Below are positions 50,885 through 61,116 of a stretch of DNA of 64,000 nucleotides, one piece after another. Source of the DNA: Tetramitus jugosus (Eukaryota > Heterolobosea > Eutetramitea > Acrasida > Vahlkampfiidae); NCBI GenBank assembly GCA_937625935.1, contig OW569365.1:434001-498000 (forward strand), written 5' to 3'. The position numbers and the translations under genes were made by a program. The notes under the pieces were generated by a model that saw only the letters and a list, made by a program, of their open reading frames with translations, was not told the DNA's origin and searched no databases. Each line of letters begins with the position of its first letter. The first letter of the stretch is position 1.

Positions 50885-52936
50885 ATGGCAGCATCAGCAA
50901 CCACTTGTGCAACCGCTCTCTATGATTTCAATGCCGTAGAGCCTGATGAACTTTCCATAAAGTTAGGTCAAACACTGCTCATTCTCATTCAGAGAGACGA
51001 TGGTTGGTGTCAGTGCTACAACGAATCACTGCATCAATCTGGATTGGTACCCACCAATTATTTGAAGATCACACCTTCATCTTCTTCACCAAGGACACCA
51101 TCACCAAGAATACCGTCGTCACCAAGGAATAATGTCTCATCACCATCATCATCACCAAGAGCCAATCATCATCCAACGGCAGCGACTCAACAACAACCTT
51201 CTACTGTTCCCAATCTAAAACCTTCTGTAAATAATAATAATAATAATAATGATAGTGCTAATGTTAGTGCTACTGGTGGAGATGGCAGTAGTAATAGTAC
51301 AATTGTAAAGGGTACTCGCTCAGGATCAGTCATGGCATTACAAAAAAGGTTGATGGAAAGTCTAGAATTGAATCGATTGAACAACAATAGTAATAATAAT
51401 AGTAATAATAGTAACAATAGTAGTAGTATGAGTAATGTAGCGCGACCATTTGCTACACCTCCATCTCCAATATCATCTGCCACTTCTTCATCGACATCGG
51501 CAGCATCGTCATCGACAAACAACAATCAATTGCTCAATAGAGCAGGTGTAAGCAGGGTATCACCTAGAGCGAACAACACGGATGATAGTGCACAAGTCAA
51601 TCCTCATCGCAAACCCGTTCCCACGATACCAAAAATTAGTTTGAAACCGACCATTGCAACAGCTACAACAGCGACGACATTGACAACAGTTGCCAGAAAT
51701 GATAGAGCTCACATTGAACCTCCTTTGGACAACTCCGCTGCTGCGAATCGTACGATTCATTTCGCGCTCGAAAAACAACAATTGGAAAGCTCGAATATGA
51801 TTACGCTAAAAAAGAAGCAAGTGAAGCGAAATCAGCTGAGACATGAGATTTTAACAACGGAAAAGAGCTATGTCAAGGGATTGATCATTCTGAGGGACAA
51901 GTTCTCGAAACCAATCAAGGAACAAGGTCTCATGTCCGATGTAGCGTACAACAAGGTTTTCCCATCTGAACTCTGTATTATTACCAATGTCAACACTCAA
52001 TTCTTGCAGTATTTGGAAAGAATTTTGAGTGATACATCGTCAATGGTTATTGATATGGATCAATTTAAGCTCATGGCGACACCTAGAGCCAGATCCAACT
52101 CGAACAACTACAAGAGTCAATCGACTCAATTGGCCAAGTTATTACTCCAATATGCTCACTCCTTTAAGTTGTACAGTGACTATATTAATAAGTATCCATC
52201 GATTGCCGGTGCTCTACGAGAGGAGTTGGCCACAAATACCAAATTAGCATCATTTTTGCAAAAGCAAAAGAATCACTTGCTAAATAGTGGAGAGAGAGCT
52301 GGTGCCATATTAGATTATGCTATTACACCTGTTCAACGATTACCTCGATATCGATTGTTGTTTGATGAGTTACTTCAAAACACTGAAGTAGATCACGAGT
52401 CATATCAGATGCTCCAACAAGCTTGTCAGTTCATTCGACAGATTGCAGAATTTTGTAACGAAAAGGGAAAAGACCCAGACCAGCAAAAGACTCTGCTTCA
52501 TGTCGCCAATAGATTGAATAATCGAGATTTTGTGCAACCCAATCGAAAGGTTCTCCTTTCGTTGGTTGATCAAACAATTGTCAGATACATGAAAAAGGAT
52601 GTTGCATGTGAATGTGATCTTTTTGTTGCCTCTGATTCCTTTGTCATTTTCCTGAAACAAGATCAGCCATTGCCAAGCAGTGGTGGACTTATTGGAAAAA
52701 AAGTGACCAGTACAAAGCCTGACGAGCAGAGCATTATTCAACTATTGAAGGATAAAAATGGTTCCATCGAATCTGTTGGCATATCCAAGTCGTACGTGAA
52801 CTTGGAAATATGTATATTAGTAATTGAGGTCAAGTACAGTGACAAGTCGAGGAAAGCCGACATTCATTGTCTGTATTGCACTAGCATGGACAGTTTGAGG
52901 AGCATTGAGTCGACCATTCGAAAGATAGTTGCCTGA
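50885..52936 (+). CDS. SH3-DH-PH Rho guanine nucleotide exchange factor
   Basis: The protein has 683 residues from the ATG at 50885; the two codons before it are a TTG extension. An SH3 domain lies at about 7-60 (ATALYDFNAVEPDELSIKLG, DDGWCQCYNESLHQSGLVPT). Then come 200 residues of Ser/Pro/Asn low complexity, including an Asn tract. A DH domain lies at about 315-520 with RHEILTTEKSYVKGLIILRD (CR1), YITPVQ-like AITPVQRLPRYRLLFDELLQ (CR3) and helix 6. A PH-like domain lies at about 540-680. The expected function is activation of Rho/Rac GTPases for actin control, recruited through SH3-proline contacts. An AATAAA follows at 52965. Confidence 0.92.
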   Translation: MAASATTCATALYDFNAVEPDELSIKLGQTLLILIQRDDGWCQCYNESLHQSGLVPTNYLKITPSSSSPRTPSPRIPSSPRNNVSSPSSSPRANHHPTAATQQQPSTVPNLKPSVNNNNNNNDSANVSATGGDGSSNSTIVKGTRSGSVMALQKRLMESLELNRLNNNSNNNSNNSNNSSSMSNVARPFATPPSPISSATSSSTSAASSSTNNNQLLNRAGVSRVSPRANNTDDSAQVNPHRKPVPTIPKISLKPTIATATTATTLTTVARNDRAHIEPPLDNSAAANRTIHFALEKQQLESSNMITLKKKQVKRNQLRHEILTTEKSYVKGLIILRDKFSKPIKEQGLMSDVAYNKVFPSELCIITNVNTQFLQYLERILSDTSSMVIDMDQFKLMATPRARSNSNNYKSQSTQLAKLLLQYAHSFKLYSDYINKYPSIAGALREELATNTKLASFLQKQKNHLLNSGERAGAILDYAITPVQRLPRYRLLFDELLQNTEVDHESYQMLQQACQFIRQIAEFCNEKGKDPDQQKTLLHVANRLNNRDFVQPNRKVLLSLVDQTIVRYMKKDVACECDLFVASDSFVIFLKQDQPLPSSGGLIGKKVTSTKPDEQSIIQLLKDKNGSIESVGISKSYVNLEICILVIEVKYSDKSRKADIHCLYCTSMDSLRSIESTIRKIVA

Positions 52937-52964
52937 GATTGCGTCACTGTTGGTTGCCCAAGGG

Positions 52965-52970
52965 AATAAA
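52965..52970 (+). terminator. AATAAA poly(A) signal of the RhoGEF gene
   Basis: A canonical AATAAA lies 29 bases after the stop codon. The assignment is by position only. Confidence 0.45.
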
Positions 52971-53081
52971 ATGTAATTCAGAATTGCCTTGCAAAATATC
53001 AGGGTTCACACCAACTTTTGTTCCCAAAATATGAGCTTCTTTTATTGGTTACTTAACTTGGCCACCATTCACAATAAGGAC

Positions 53082-53810
53082 TTATCCAAAATACTTGAGG
53101 CATGTAGCATTGCACAAATGTTCGGTCCACTTGGCAATTGGACATCTAAATCGATTCTTGGACAAGTTACAGCCTGCCAAGAATGGAGCTGGCATGAGCA
53201 GATTTTGTGGAAGGGCAGTGAGTTGATTGTTACTCAAGTCCAAATATCTCAAATTGAATTTTGAGTACAAATCAGACAAAGAATTTGGGATTGCACCAGA
53301 GAATGAATTGCCAGCCAAGTTCAGTTGATTGAGTCTTGGAAGTTGAGTCACTTGAACTGGGAAGTCACCAGAGAAGAGATTGGCAGACAAATCCAATAAA
53401 TACAAGTTTTGCAACAAGTTGAAGGATTTTGGCAAGCTCTTGAGTGAGTTGGATTTCAATTGCAAATTGGTCAACAATTTCAAAGATCCAAAGCTCTCTG
53501 GAATGGCACCCTGCAGGTTATTCATGGAGAGATCAAGAACATCCAATCTTGTCAAGTTTCCAATCGAGGCTGGAAGTTGACCACGCAAGTTATTGTTTGG
53601 TAATTTCAAATCGGTGACATAGGAATAAGCGTCACAAGAGACACCATTCCACTGACAATAATTACTGTTCTGGAGCCAGTTGCCTCTGCTTTTCCAATCA
53701 AAACCGTCAGTTTGCTCAAACAACTCTGTGAGTGCAGCAAATTGACTATCAATTGCAAAAGCAGAATGAAGGAACAAGCAGATGAACAAGGATAGGATGA
53801 TAATCTTCAT
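53082..53810 (-). CDS. Secreted leucine-rich repeat protein
   Basis: The protein has 242 residues. It begins with a signal peptide (MKIIILSLFICLFLHSAFA). Then comes an N-terminal cap of the plant LRRNT type (NWLQNSNYCQWNGVSCD). About five LRRs of the plant extracellular type follow, e.g. LPASIGNLTRLDVLDLSMNN and LPRLNQLNLAGNSFSGAIPN. A cysteine-containing C-terminal cap ends the protein (FRCPIAKWTEHLCNATCL). There is no transmembrane helix, so it is probably secreted or surface-held by a partner. Such short LRRs resemble polygalacturonase-inhibitor-like proteins, but no target can be stated. It is divergent from the receptor kinase gene. Confidence 0.88.
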   Translation of the reverse strand: MKIIILSLFICLFLHSAFAIDSQFAALTELFEQTDGFDWKSRGNWLQNSNYCQWNGVSCDAYSYVTDLKLPNNNLRGQLPASIGNLTRLDVLDLSMNNLQGAIPESFGSLKLLTNLQLKSNSLKSLPKSFNLLQNLYLLDLSANLFSGDFPVQVTQLPRLNQLNLAGNSFSGAIPNSLSDLYSKFNLRYLDLSNNQLTALPQNLLMPAPFLAGCNLSKNRFRCPIAKWTEHLCNATCLKYFG

Positions 53811-54537
53811 TGTTGTGTGTTGTTTTTATAGTGAAACTCTGTGCTGCGCAGTGTGGAAGATAGTTTCCGAGAAATCCCAGAAACGTCGGACATGGGAGAA
53901 CAACATTGTAGTTCATTGAGCGGAGAAACGGTAAAAATTTGGATAAATTCCCCTAGTGTCATCTGTCTCCTCGTTTGGTCCAAAGGGTCAAGCAGTAACG
54001 TTCCTACTGTAGTTGTTGAAGAAGCTGAATAATCTCCATCATTTTGAGTCATTCCATTCTCCATCTGATATCTAGTGTTGGAGTTCGCAGCGACTGCTGC
54101 AATGACAAAGATGACAATAATTGTTCAAGCAATGATCAACAATTTGGCAGATGCTTTGTTCTGGCATTGTGAACCGGGGTATCTATCAGCACAAACACAG
54201 GAGCCATGTCCAGAACATACTACATCATCGAATGCCTCGTTGCAAAAGGATACAGCGTATTTACTGATGAATGTAGCATACTTGCTAGACATCATGATTT
54301 GTAACTCAGCAAAAAGATTACCTCTCTTGGATGAAGCAAACTGGTATCTATTCCTGGATACATCCTATGTGCAGTGGCAGCCATTCATGAACCTACATTA
54401 TGGGACACTACTATTCTCCGAGAGGATCTTCTTAAAAGGAAAGAATTGACTGTAGGTGCGATATCGTCAATTCTTTCCTTTTAAGAAACTTCCCATCAGA
54501 TTCAAGAAAAAAGAGAAGTTAAAAAAATAGAAAGAGA
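53811..54537. other. Divergent region between the LRR and receptor-kinase genes
   Basis: About 730 bases. A plus-strand ORF (first ATG near 54102, stop at 54447-54449) of about 115 codons has no recognisable features, and another frame nearby (ECLVAKGYSVFTDECS) is equally open, so coding status is unclear. The region ends with a perfect 22-bp hairpin at 54429-54487, 50 bases before the kinase start. Confidence 0.5.
54429..54487. repeat. Perfect 22-bp inverted repeat with 15-nt loop upstream of the receptor kinase
   Basis: Arm 54429-54450 (begins TTCTTAAAAGG) is the exact reverse complement of arm 54466-54487. The loop is 54451-54465. It lies 50 bases before the ATG of the NHL-EGF receptor kinase and is probably in its 5' UTR or core promoter. 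Confidence 0.9.
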
Positions 54538-57500
54538 ATGAGCCATTTGTTCTTGTTTGTATTGAGAGCCTTCATGTTTTCTTTGGTGCTATGCACCACC
54601 ATACCAAGTAAGTATTGTTCATACGACAACCATAAACCTGTAACTCACGAAATTTTCTAGTATTTTGTCGAGCAGGTAGACTCAGAACCGTTGCAGGTAC
54701 CTTTGGGCTTGGCGGTTATTCAGGAGATGGGGGATCGGCACTCAGTGCTCAACTGAATTCTCCATATGGGATAGCGGTTTCAGGCGATGGCGAAGTATAC
54801 ATTGCAGATTCGCATAACAACCGCATTCGAAAGGTGTTGAAGAACGGAAACATAATTACGATCGCTGGAACAGGAACTCCGGGTTTCTCAGGAGATGGAG
54901 AGTCTGCAACTTATGCTCAGCTAATTTCTCCACGAGGAGTTGTTGTTTCAGGTGATGGAGAAGTTTTGTTTGCCGATAATCATCGCATCCGTAAGATCAT
55001 GAAGAATGGAAATATTATGACTCTTGCTGGAAATGGTACTCGTGGATATTCTGGCGATGGAGGACCTGCCTTAAAAGCTCAGCTAGATTTTACATATGGA
55101 GTTGCAGTTTCAAGAAGTGGTGAGGTATACTTTCCTGCTCGAGAGCATCACTGTATTCGAAAAATTTTATTGAACGGGACTATCATCACAATTGCTGGTA
55201 ATGGAACTCAAGGATATTTAGGAGATGGAGGACCTGCTAGAGAGTCTCTGTTATACTCTCCTCACGCTGTTTCAGTTTCAAGGAATGGTGAGGTATACAT
55301 TGCTGATTCGTATAACAACCGCATTCGAAAGATCTTGTTGAACGGGACTATCATCACAATTGCTGGTAATGGAAGAAATGGATATTCAGGAGACGGAGGA
55401 CCCGCTACAAGTGCCCGTATATATGCTCCAGATGGAGTTGCTGTTTCAAGTGCTGGTGAGGTGTACATAGCAGATACTTACAATCACCGCATACGAAAAG
55501 TATTACTGAATGGAACAATCATTACGATTGCAATGAATGGAACTGAGAATAATAATTCAGGTGAGAAGGTTCGACTCGAACATCCTCGTTACATTTGTGT
55601 TTCATTACATGGAGAGGTGTATATTGCTGATTCTAAATATCATCGTGTTACAGCTATCATGGACGATCCATTTTGTTATGGAAAACTATCAACAGATCCA
55701 GAAGTATGCGCAGGAAAGGGAACATGTGTGTCATCTGATATCTGTTTATGCAACTATGGTTATGGAGGATACAATTGTTCTGCTACAATATGTTATGGTT
55801 TCCTTTCAATCGATCCTGGAGTGTGCTCAGATCATGGTGCTTGCGTTTCACCTAATAACTGCTCATGTTTCCCTGGCTTCGGTGCACTCGATTGTTCTGA
55901 TACAACTTGCGATGATATTCTCTCAATTGATGATAGAGTTTGTTCGGGCCATGGTTCATGTATAGCTCCCAATAATTGTTTATGTGACAGCGGCTATGTA
56001 GGGAGTAATTGCTCTACTGTGAATTGCTACGGTATAGAATCTATCCATCCAGACGTATGCTCTGGGAATGGACGGTGTATACGGCCGGAGTTTTGTGAAT
56101 GTCACAGTGGGTATGCTGGTACTAACTGTTCAGATACCGCTTGCTACGGAGAACTTCCCACAAGTTACACAGTTTGTTCAGGTCATGGAGAGTGTATTTC
56201 ATCCAATAATTGTTCTTGTTCTACGGGCTATGATGGTGCTGATTGCTCAATCAAGGTTTGTCATGGTATCCATTCCACAAATCCTGAAGTTTGTTCAGGA
56301 CACGGATCGTGTATATCACCTAATAATTGTTCTTGTGATGATGGTTATGGTACAGATACGTGTTTAGAAGTATCCTGCTATGGTATTCTTCGGACAGATT
56401 ATCAAGTTTGTGCAAATAATGGGACATGTGTAGGTCCTAACAACTGCTCATGTCGAGATGGTTTTGGTTATCATGACTGCTCGATCATATCGTGTCATAG
56501 CATGCTTTCCACAGATCCTGAAGTTTGTTCAGGACACGGATCGTGTATATCACCTAATAATTGTTCATGCCACGTGGGATATGGTCATAAAGATTGCTCT
56601 GCTAGTATATGTTATGGTAAATATTCCACCGAAGAAAAAGTGTGTTCGGGTCATGGGATATGTATTTCCCCAGATAACTGCTCATGCGATAATGGTTATG
56701 GTACAGATACGTGTTCCGATATGCTCTGTTATGGAATTATCTCTAGTAATCGTAGTGTTTGTTCAGGACATGGGAACTGTTCGGAAATTGATTCTTGTTC
56801 TTGTTTCAGTGGTTACACAGAAAAGAACTGCTCTGAAATATCATGTTATGGAAAGATTCACAGCAGCGTTGAAGTTTGTTCAGGTCATGGAAAATGTACA
56901 GGTCCGAATCAGTGTTCATGCTACAGTGGTTATCGTCAATCAGACTGCTCCACATTTACAGAAAGTAACACCAAACTGGTTAAAAGAACTATTATTCCAT
57001 TGAGCATGTTTGCTATATGTTCTCTTGTGGTGATAACAAGCATCATAGTCCTCTTAATATATAAACAGAAATTGAAAAAAAAGAGAGACAATGAATTGCA
57101 GGCCAAGTTATTGGATTATGAAATGCCAGAAATTGATGAGGATGAAAGATCGCAAAAATTGAGTACCATACAGATAGGAATTGACGAATTGACATTCTCT
57201 TCAAAAATTAGTGAAGGAGCAGGGGGAACAGTGTACAAAGGATTGTGGTATAATAGAACTATAGCAATCAAAAGACTGAAGGTTGGTGGAGAAGACTCTT
57301 TCATCAGAGAGGTTTCTGTATTGAATCGCCTGAGACATCCGAATGTTATAGCTCTCTATGGCTACTGTATTGATCATAGTGACAACAAATATATTGTTAC
57401 AGAATTCGTTGATGGTGGAAGTTTAGACTCAGCTTTATACAGTAACAAACTGAAGAAGTTTGAATCAAAGATTTCAGCATTGTTAGATATTGCGCAAGGT

Positions 57501-58067
57501 ATGCATTATCTTCATAGTCGAAATCCTAAAGTGTTACATATGGACATTAAACCTCAGAATGTGCTGGTTCAAGATGATAACACATGCAAACTCTGCGACT
57601 TTGGTGTATCCAAAATTACTGATCATTCACTTACTGTGGGAGTAAGTTACGGAACATGGCAGTATATGTGCCCAGAGTTGCTCTCTCAAAGTGATTATGA
57701 CGAGAAATGTGATGTTTTTAGTTTTGGAATCATGATGCACGAAGTTTTCACACTTGAGAAGCCGTACATGTCTTCCAACATAACGAATCCATTGTCATTT
57801 GCCTTACTAGTTCTACAAGGAAAAAGACCCTTCATTCCGTCGTGTGTATTGACACAACATGACAATGGTAATGAGACACTCATTGCAGAATTCTTTTACA
57901 AGAGCAATGAACTGAAGCATGAGATGTCAGAGAGAGAGATCGGCCAAATAACAATCAAATTCTTCCAATTGTGTGTCGCTTGTTGGTCACAATACTCGGC
58001 AGAAAGACCAAACTTTGACAACATCATTAAATTGTTGAAGGAAATTCGAGCATTTATGAACCAATAA
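54538..58067 (+). CDS. Receptor kinase: signal peptide, 6 NHL, 11 EGF-like modules, TM, TKL-type kinase
   Basis: Exon 1 (54538-54607) encodes the signal peptide SHLFLFVLRAFMFSLVLCTT. A 53-nt intron (GTAAGT...TTCTAG) leads to exon 2 (54661-58067). The product has about 1158 residues. Six NHL repeats of the type ITIAGNGTQGYLGDGGPA...GEVYIADSYNNRIRK fill residues 27-350. Eleven EGF-like modules of about 39 residues (VCSGHGSCISPNNCSCDDGY) fill 360-786. A transmembrane helix lies near 800-823 (SMFAICSLVVITSIIVLLIY). The kinase domain at about 865-1156 has GAGGTVYKG, AIKRLK, MDIKPQNVLV (HMD for HRD), DFGVSK and GTWQYMCPELL. All key catalytic residues are present. It is a cell-surface receptor, probably sensing a sugar, surface or protein ligand. 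Confidence 0.93.
56281..56566. repeat. Near-identical DNA repeats within the EGF array
   Basis: The segments 56281-56332 and 56515-56566 are identical over 52 bases (modules 6 and 8). A separate 24-base match links 56341-56364 (module 6) and 56692-56715 (module 9). The other modules differ much more at DNA level, so these matches point to recent exchange. Confidence 0.85.
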
Positions 58068-58267
58068 ACTTTGGATCAAATTCTTCAGTTTCCACAACAC
58101 TGACTGACGTGTTACCAGGATTCAATTGATGACAACTATGGAAATTTTGAGTACGTCATCTTCGTGGCTACACTAGCAAGCCCAAAAGATAACTACAAGA
58201 GAATTAAACACAGAGACACAAACTCAATCAAGAATTACCAAACACGAATTGACTCTACTGCTGGTAT

Positions 58268-58666
58268 ATGAAGTATCGATTCTGGATAATGGGATGTTCA
58301 ATTATTGCTGCTTATAGAAGCGAGGATCCTAACCTCCAAGTAGGCGCTTGTTTAGCTCGATGTATGACACCAGATCCACCATCTGATGCACCATCTGAAC
58401 CACAAGGTATTATCAATATTTATGGAGTATCGTATAATGGTACTATCCAGAAAGCACTGGAGTTAGATTTTCCAAACGCAGAAGAAAAGGGTAAATTCTC
58501 TATGCACGCACATGTACCAAACAAAAAACTCTATTATTCTCACCGAAAATTCGGAGTGCTATGCAGTATTTGTGGGGTCAATACTCCCATGATCGATATG
58601 TCTGTTTCGCCACTCGCTCAAGACCCGTACAGAGTTATGATTTCGTGTATGACATCTGCAGGATGA
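58268..58666 (+). CDS. dCMP deaminase-like protein with altered zinc site
   Basis: The protein has 132 residues. The N-terminus (YRFWIMGCSIIAAYRSEDPN, then LQVGACL) and the following VSYNG match the cytidine/dCMP deaminase fold. The catalytic HAE is replaced by HAH (FSMHAHVPN), and the PCxxC is reduced to VLCSICG. The key proton-shuttling Glu is therefore absent and deaminase activity is unlikely. It lies at the border of the degenerate 58-64 kb segment, so it could be a decaying gene. Intact length and a proper ATG also allow a non-enzymatic protein. Confidence 0.55.
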   Translation: MKYRFWIMGCSIIAAYRSEDPNLQVGACLARCMTPDPPSDAPSEPQGIINIYGVSYNGTIQKALELDFPNAEEKGKFSMHAHVPNKKLYYSHRKFGVLCSICGVNTPMIDMSVSPLAQDPYRVMISCMTSAG

Positions 58667-58812
58667 GTTGCTGCAAATCCTTCTGTCACAATTTAACAAA
58701 TTCAACCAGGAAATCCAGTGAATGATGTTATGATTACTGTAAAATTCATTGTAAGGAAGCAGGACCAAATTTGTTGCAACAATAGACTTCAAAAAATCAA
58801 TCCAACCAACAC

Positions 58813-59968
58813 ATGCAAACAGATATCACCCACTCATATCACGTAACCAGTTTACCTACACTGTACGATAAACTCCATTTAACATTAGCAGACAGCCGCT
58901 ATTTCGAAGGAGTGTTTTATGGCATCCCTTGTGTCTTTTTTGCTACTACCCTCATGAGTAGTAATGTTAAATGGAGTATGTACCCACGAAGTGCAGAAAA
59001 TGATACGTATTGGTACAGGGTATGGGTTCCTTTATCTCACTGGCAGTTCCACGTTAATGGCTACAAGTTGTATCATTTCCATGAGGCTGGAACGTCTGTA
59101 AAGCAAATCAGACTCGTTTTCGTTGATAGACAAAAACAGCGAGATTTTGACTCGGTTATTGCGTATCGTTAACAAAGATACGATCACTGTGAGAGAATTG
59201 AATATGCTTGAAGAAAATGGATACATGTGGTTCGATGGAAACAATTGGAGTTGCCCTGCGTACCCTTCCCACAAAGTGTGGATAAATTTTATTGTTCTTG
59301 GGCAAGTGAGTATTGGCAATGCAGACAAACAGTTTGCAAACGAAACCATCACACTGGATACTCTTGCTAATAACACAGACACTTTCTTTTGGGATAAAGT
59401 GTGTAAATTTTCCCTCAAGCCACCTGAAGCAATTACACATCAGTCCGAATGGTTTTCCATCTATGTTAATTTGAGGACAGGTGCAGAATTGGTAACCACT
59501 CATGGAGACACGCAACGAATAATGTCGGAGGAATTACAGGATAATTTGGAGAAGATGGATATTCAAGTACTAGAAGATCGTATTAAACTGCTGGATCAAC
59601 AGCAGGATCAACAGCAGGCAAACTGAGGGACAAGATACGAGGCGATGTTGCATAAATTGAATCTCAATATCATGGGTCATACAGGAAATTCACAAATGAA
59701 TATGATGCTTCTGATGAGTTCGTCAAATTGTATCGCAAGTTGGAGTCATTGGTACAATGTTTATGTTCAGTCAGTGTTGTTGAAGAAAAACAAGCAATAA
59801 CAGCAGTGAAACAGCTTCTTGAATTAAGGGATAGGTCAATCATGGATGTATAAACTACATACAGTTTCCTTCAGACGAAGAATCTGACAATGAACAGAGT
59901 GAAGAAGATGTGAAGAAGATGGTGCAAATGACCAAAGTGACGACGTATCCAGTATTGAATTTGAGTAA
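58813..59968 (+). pseudogene. Degenerate gene of unknown family with several frame breaks
   Basis: The coding-like sequence starts at ATG 58813 (LYDKLHLTLADSRYFEGVFY). It shifts by +1 at the A run 59132-59136 and continues (NMLEENGYMWFDGNNWSCPA) to a stop at 59624. It then resumes in other frames (NEYDASDEFVKLYRKLESLV) and ends in an acidic tail. In that tail an exact 11-bp tandem duplication, 59899-59909 and 59910-59920, breaks the frame; without one copy the tail reads on as DQSDDVSSIEFE to a TAA at 59966-59968. The duplication is hard to explain as a homopolymer error, so a pseudogene is favoured. The family is not recognised. Confidence 0.6.
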
Positions 59969-60009
59969 CAGTAGTCCATTGTACAATACACACATGTCGC
60001 CATCACAGT

Positions 60010-60560
60010 AAAGTTCTGTCTGGGCTCTCTTCTCCTGTCAATGGAGCATAACGTAGAGTCTCTAGAATCTGGTTCACCATTCATAGACATCAGAGGTTCT
60101 GGTCCACTTGACACTCCACCAAATCCTTGATTGGTTGACCCGAGCATCCTTGTATCCTCGACAACATGTACCAGATTACCTGACAACGGATGACAAGTAC
60201 CTCTGACGAATATCTTAACCTTGGTATCAAAGCATAGCCATATCCATCATAAATTCGAAGCACTTGCAGTGCTGACAATGTGTATTTCCGAAAGCGTTGG
60301 TTTTTCCATTGTTTCTTCGATTCCTCATTGGGGAAATGGTGTTCGAGTTTTGAATCTTCAGAACTTAACAAATCACTGCCTTGCAACCAAACAATAACAT
60401 ATTTCATCAATGGAAGTGCGTCCTTTGATATCTGACTCTTGTGCTGGCCGTTCCGTCAGGAGTGGTTGACCTGTTGAGCTCGACTGGGATGGAATACAAC
60501 CTATAGAAATTCTAGTTCCACATTACCGGTCCCATTCTTAGTTGTTCATGTTTTCTTCGA
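60010..60560 (-). pseudogene. Coding-like minus-strand segment with frame breaks
   Basis: Frames with protein-like composition follow each other on the minus strand: SIGCIPSQSSSTGQPLL around 60480-60530, then MKYVIVWLQGSDLLSSEDSK from 60407, then VKIFVRGTCHPLSGNLVHVV below 60225. A single missing T near 60223 would connect the last two. No family is recognised. It overlaps plus-strand open frames, so the boundaries are approximate and the call is tentative. Confidence 0.35.
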
Positions 60561-60967
60561 AAGAAAAGAGAAGCCCGTGTTACTTGTATTTTCAGCTTTC
60601 ACAAGAGCTCAGAGGGAGCGTCCAGATATTATATTCACCTCTGACCCCCTCCCTGCCTGTTTTGAATAAATTTGAATAACACATTTTCCTGTAAATTCGA
60701 ACGTTACGTTAATTCTCCTACTAGGATTGGGATCAAGAGACCCCCTATGAATAAATATTTGAATAAATTTCTCAGACCCCCTCCCTAGGGGGGTCGTAAG
60801 AAATAATATCTGGACGCTCCCAGAGGTTTCCCGATAAGGCTAAAAGATGGCAATATGCCAAAGGAACTACCTTGATTCCCTTTTTTCTTCGTGTTCAGAA
60901 CTCTGGTAAACAAGTCGGAGGAGATCTCAAGGAGGTAAAGTTACCACTCTTACCAGAAAGATATTAA
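60478..60967 (+). pseudogene. ORF split by a MITE insertion
   Basis: The frame from 60478 reads TLPVPFLVVHVFFERKEKPV and LLVFSAFTRAQR up to the insertion at 60615. After the element the same frame resumes at the duplicated CAGAGG (60821-60826) and reads FPDKAKRWQYAKGTTLIPFF, then GGDLKEVKLPLLPERY, to the stop at 60965-60967. Removing the element plus one copy of the duplication makes one continuous frame. There is no in-frame Met at the left end, so the 5' part is missing or in another frame. The family is not recognised. Confidence 0.6.
60615..60820. mobile_element. MITE copy 1, intact, inside an ORF
   Basis: The element of about 206 bp begins GGAGCGTCCAGATATTAT and ends with the reverse complement (ATAATATCTGGACGCTCC). 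It is flanked on both sides by CAGAG (CAGAGG if one terminal base is included), a target-site duplication of 5-6 bp. It has no coding capacity. The inside has T/A-rich TTGAATAAAT motifs and C-rich GACCCCCTCCCT blocks. Confidence 0.85.
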
Positions 60968-61116
60968 CCATCCACTTGCACTAGAATAGAATAGCCGAAC
61001 CTAGAATATGTGAGTTAACTGATTCAGTAATACAAATGAAGATAGACAGTCATAATGATCACATGGTTGTACCCCTCGAAAGGGTTATAGGACACTACAA
61101 CAAACCAAAGGACCAT

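Noticed and set aside
54661..56950. CRISPR-like or satellite array suggested by regular repeats
   Set aside because: The periodicity follows NHL repeats and the 39-residue EGF modules in one open frame; it is protein repeat structure.
58664..58700. Selenocysteine read-through at the TGA ending the deaminase-like ORF
   Set aside because: PSTK shows that the organism can make Sec-tRNA, but the extension is only nine codons, is not in a redox motif, and no SECIS fold was evident.
59838..59870. A 17-nt micro-intron (GTATAAACTACATACAG) that would rejoin two frames
   Set aside because: Far shorter than any other intron here; the gene has other breaks, so a one-base loss is a simpler explanation.
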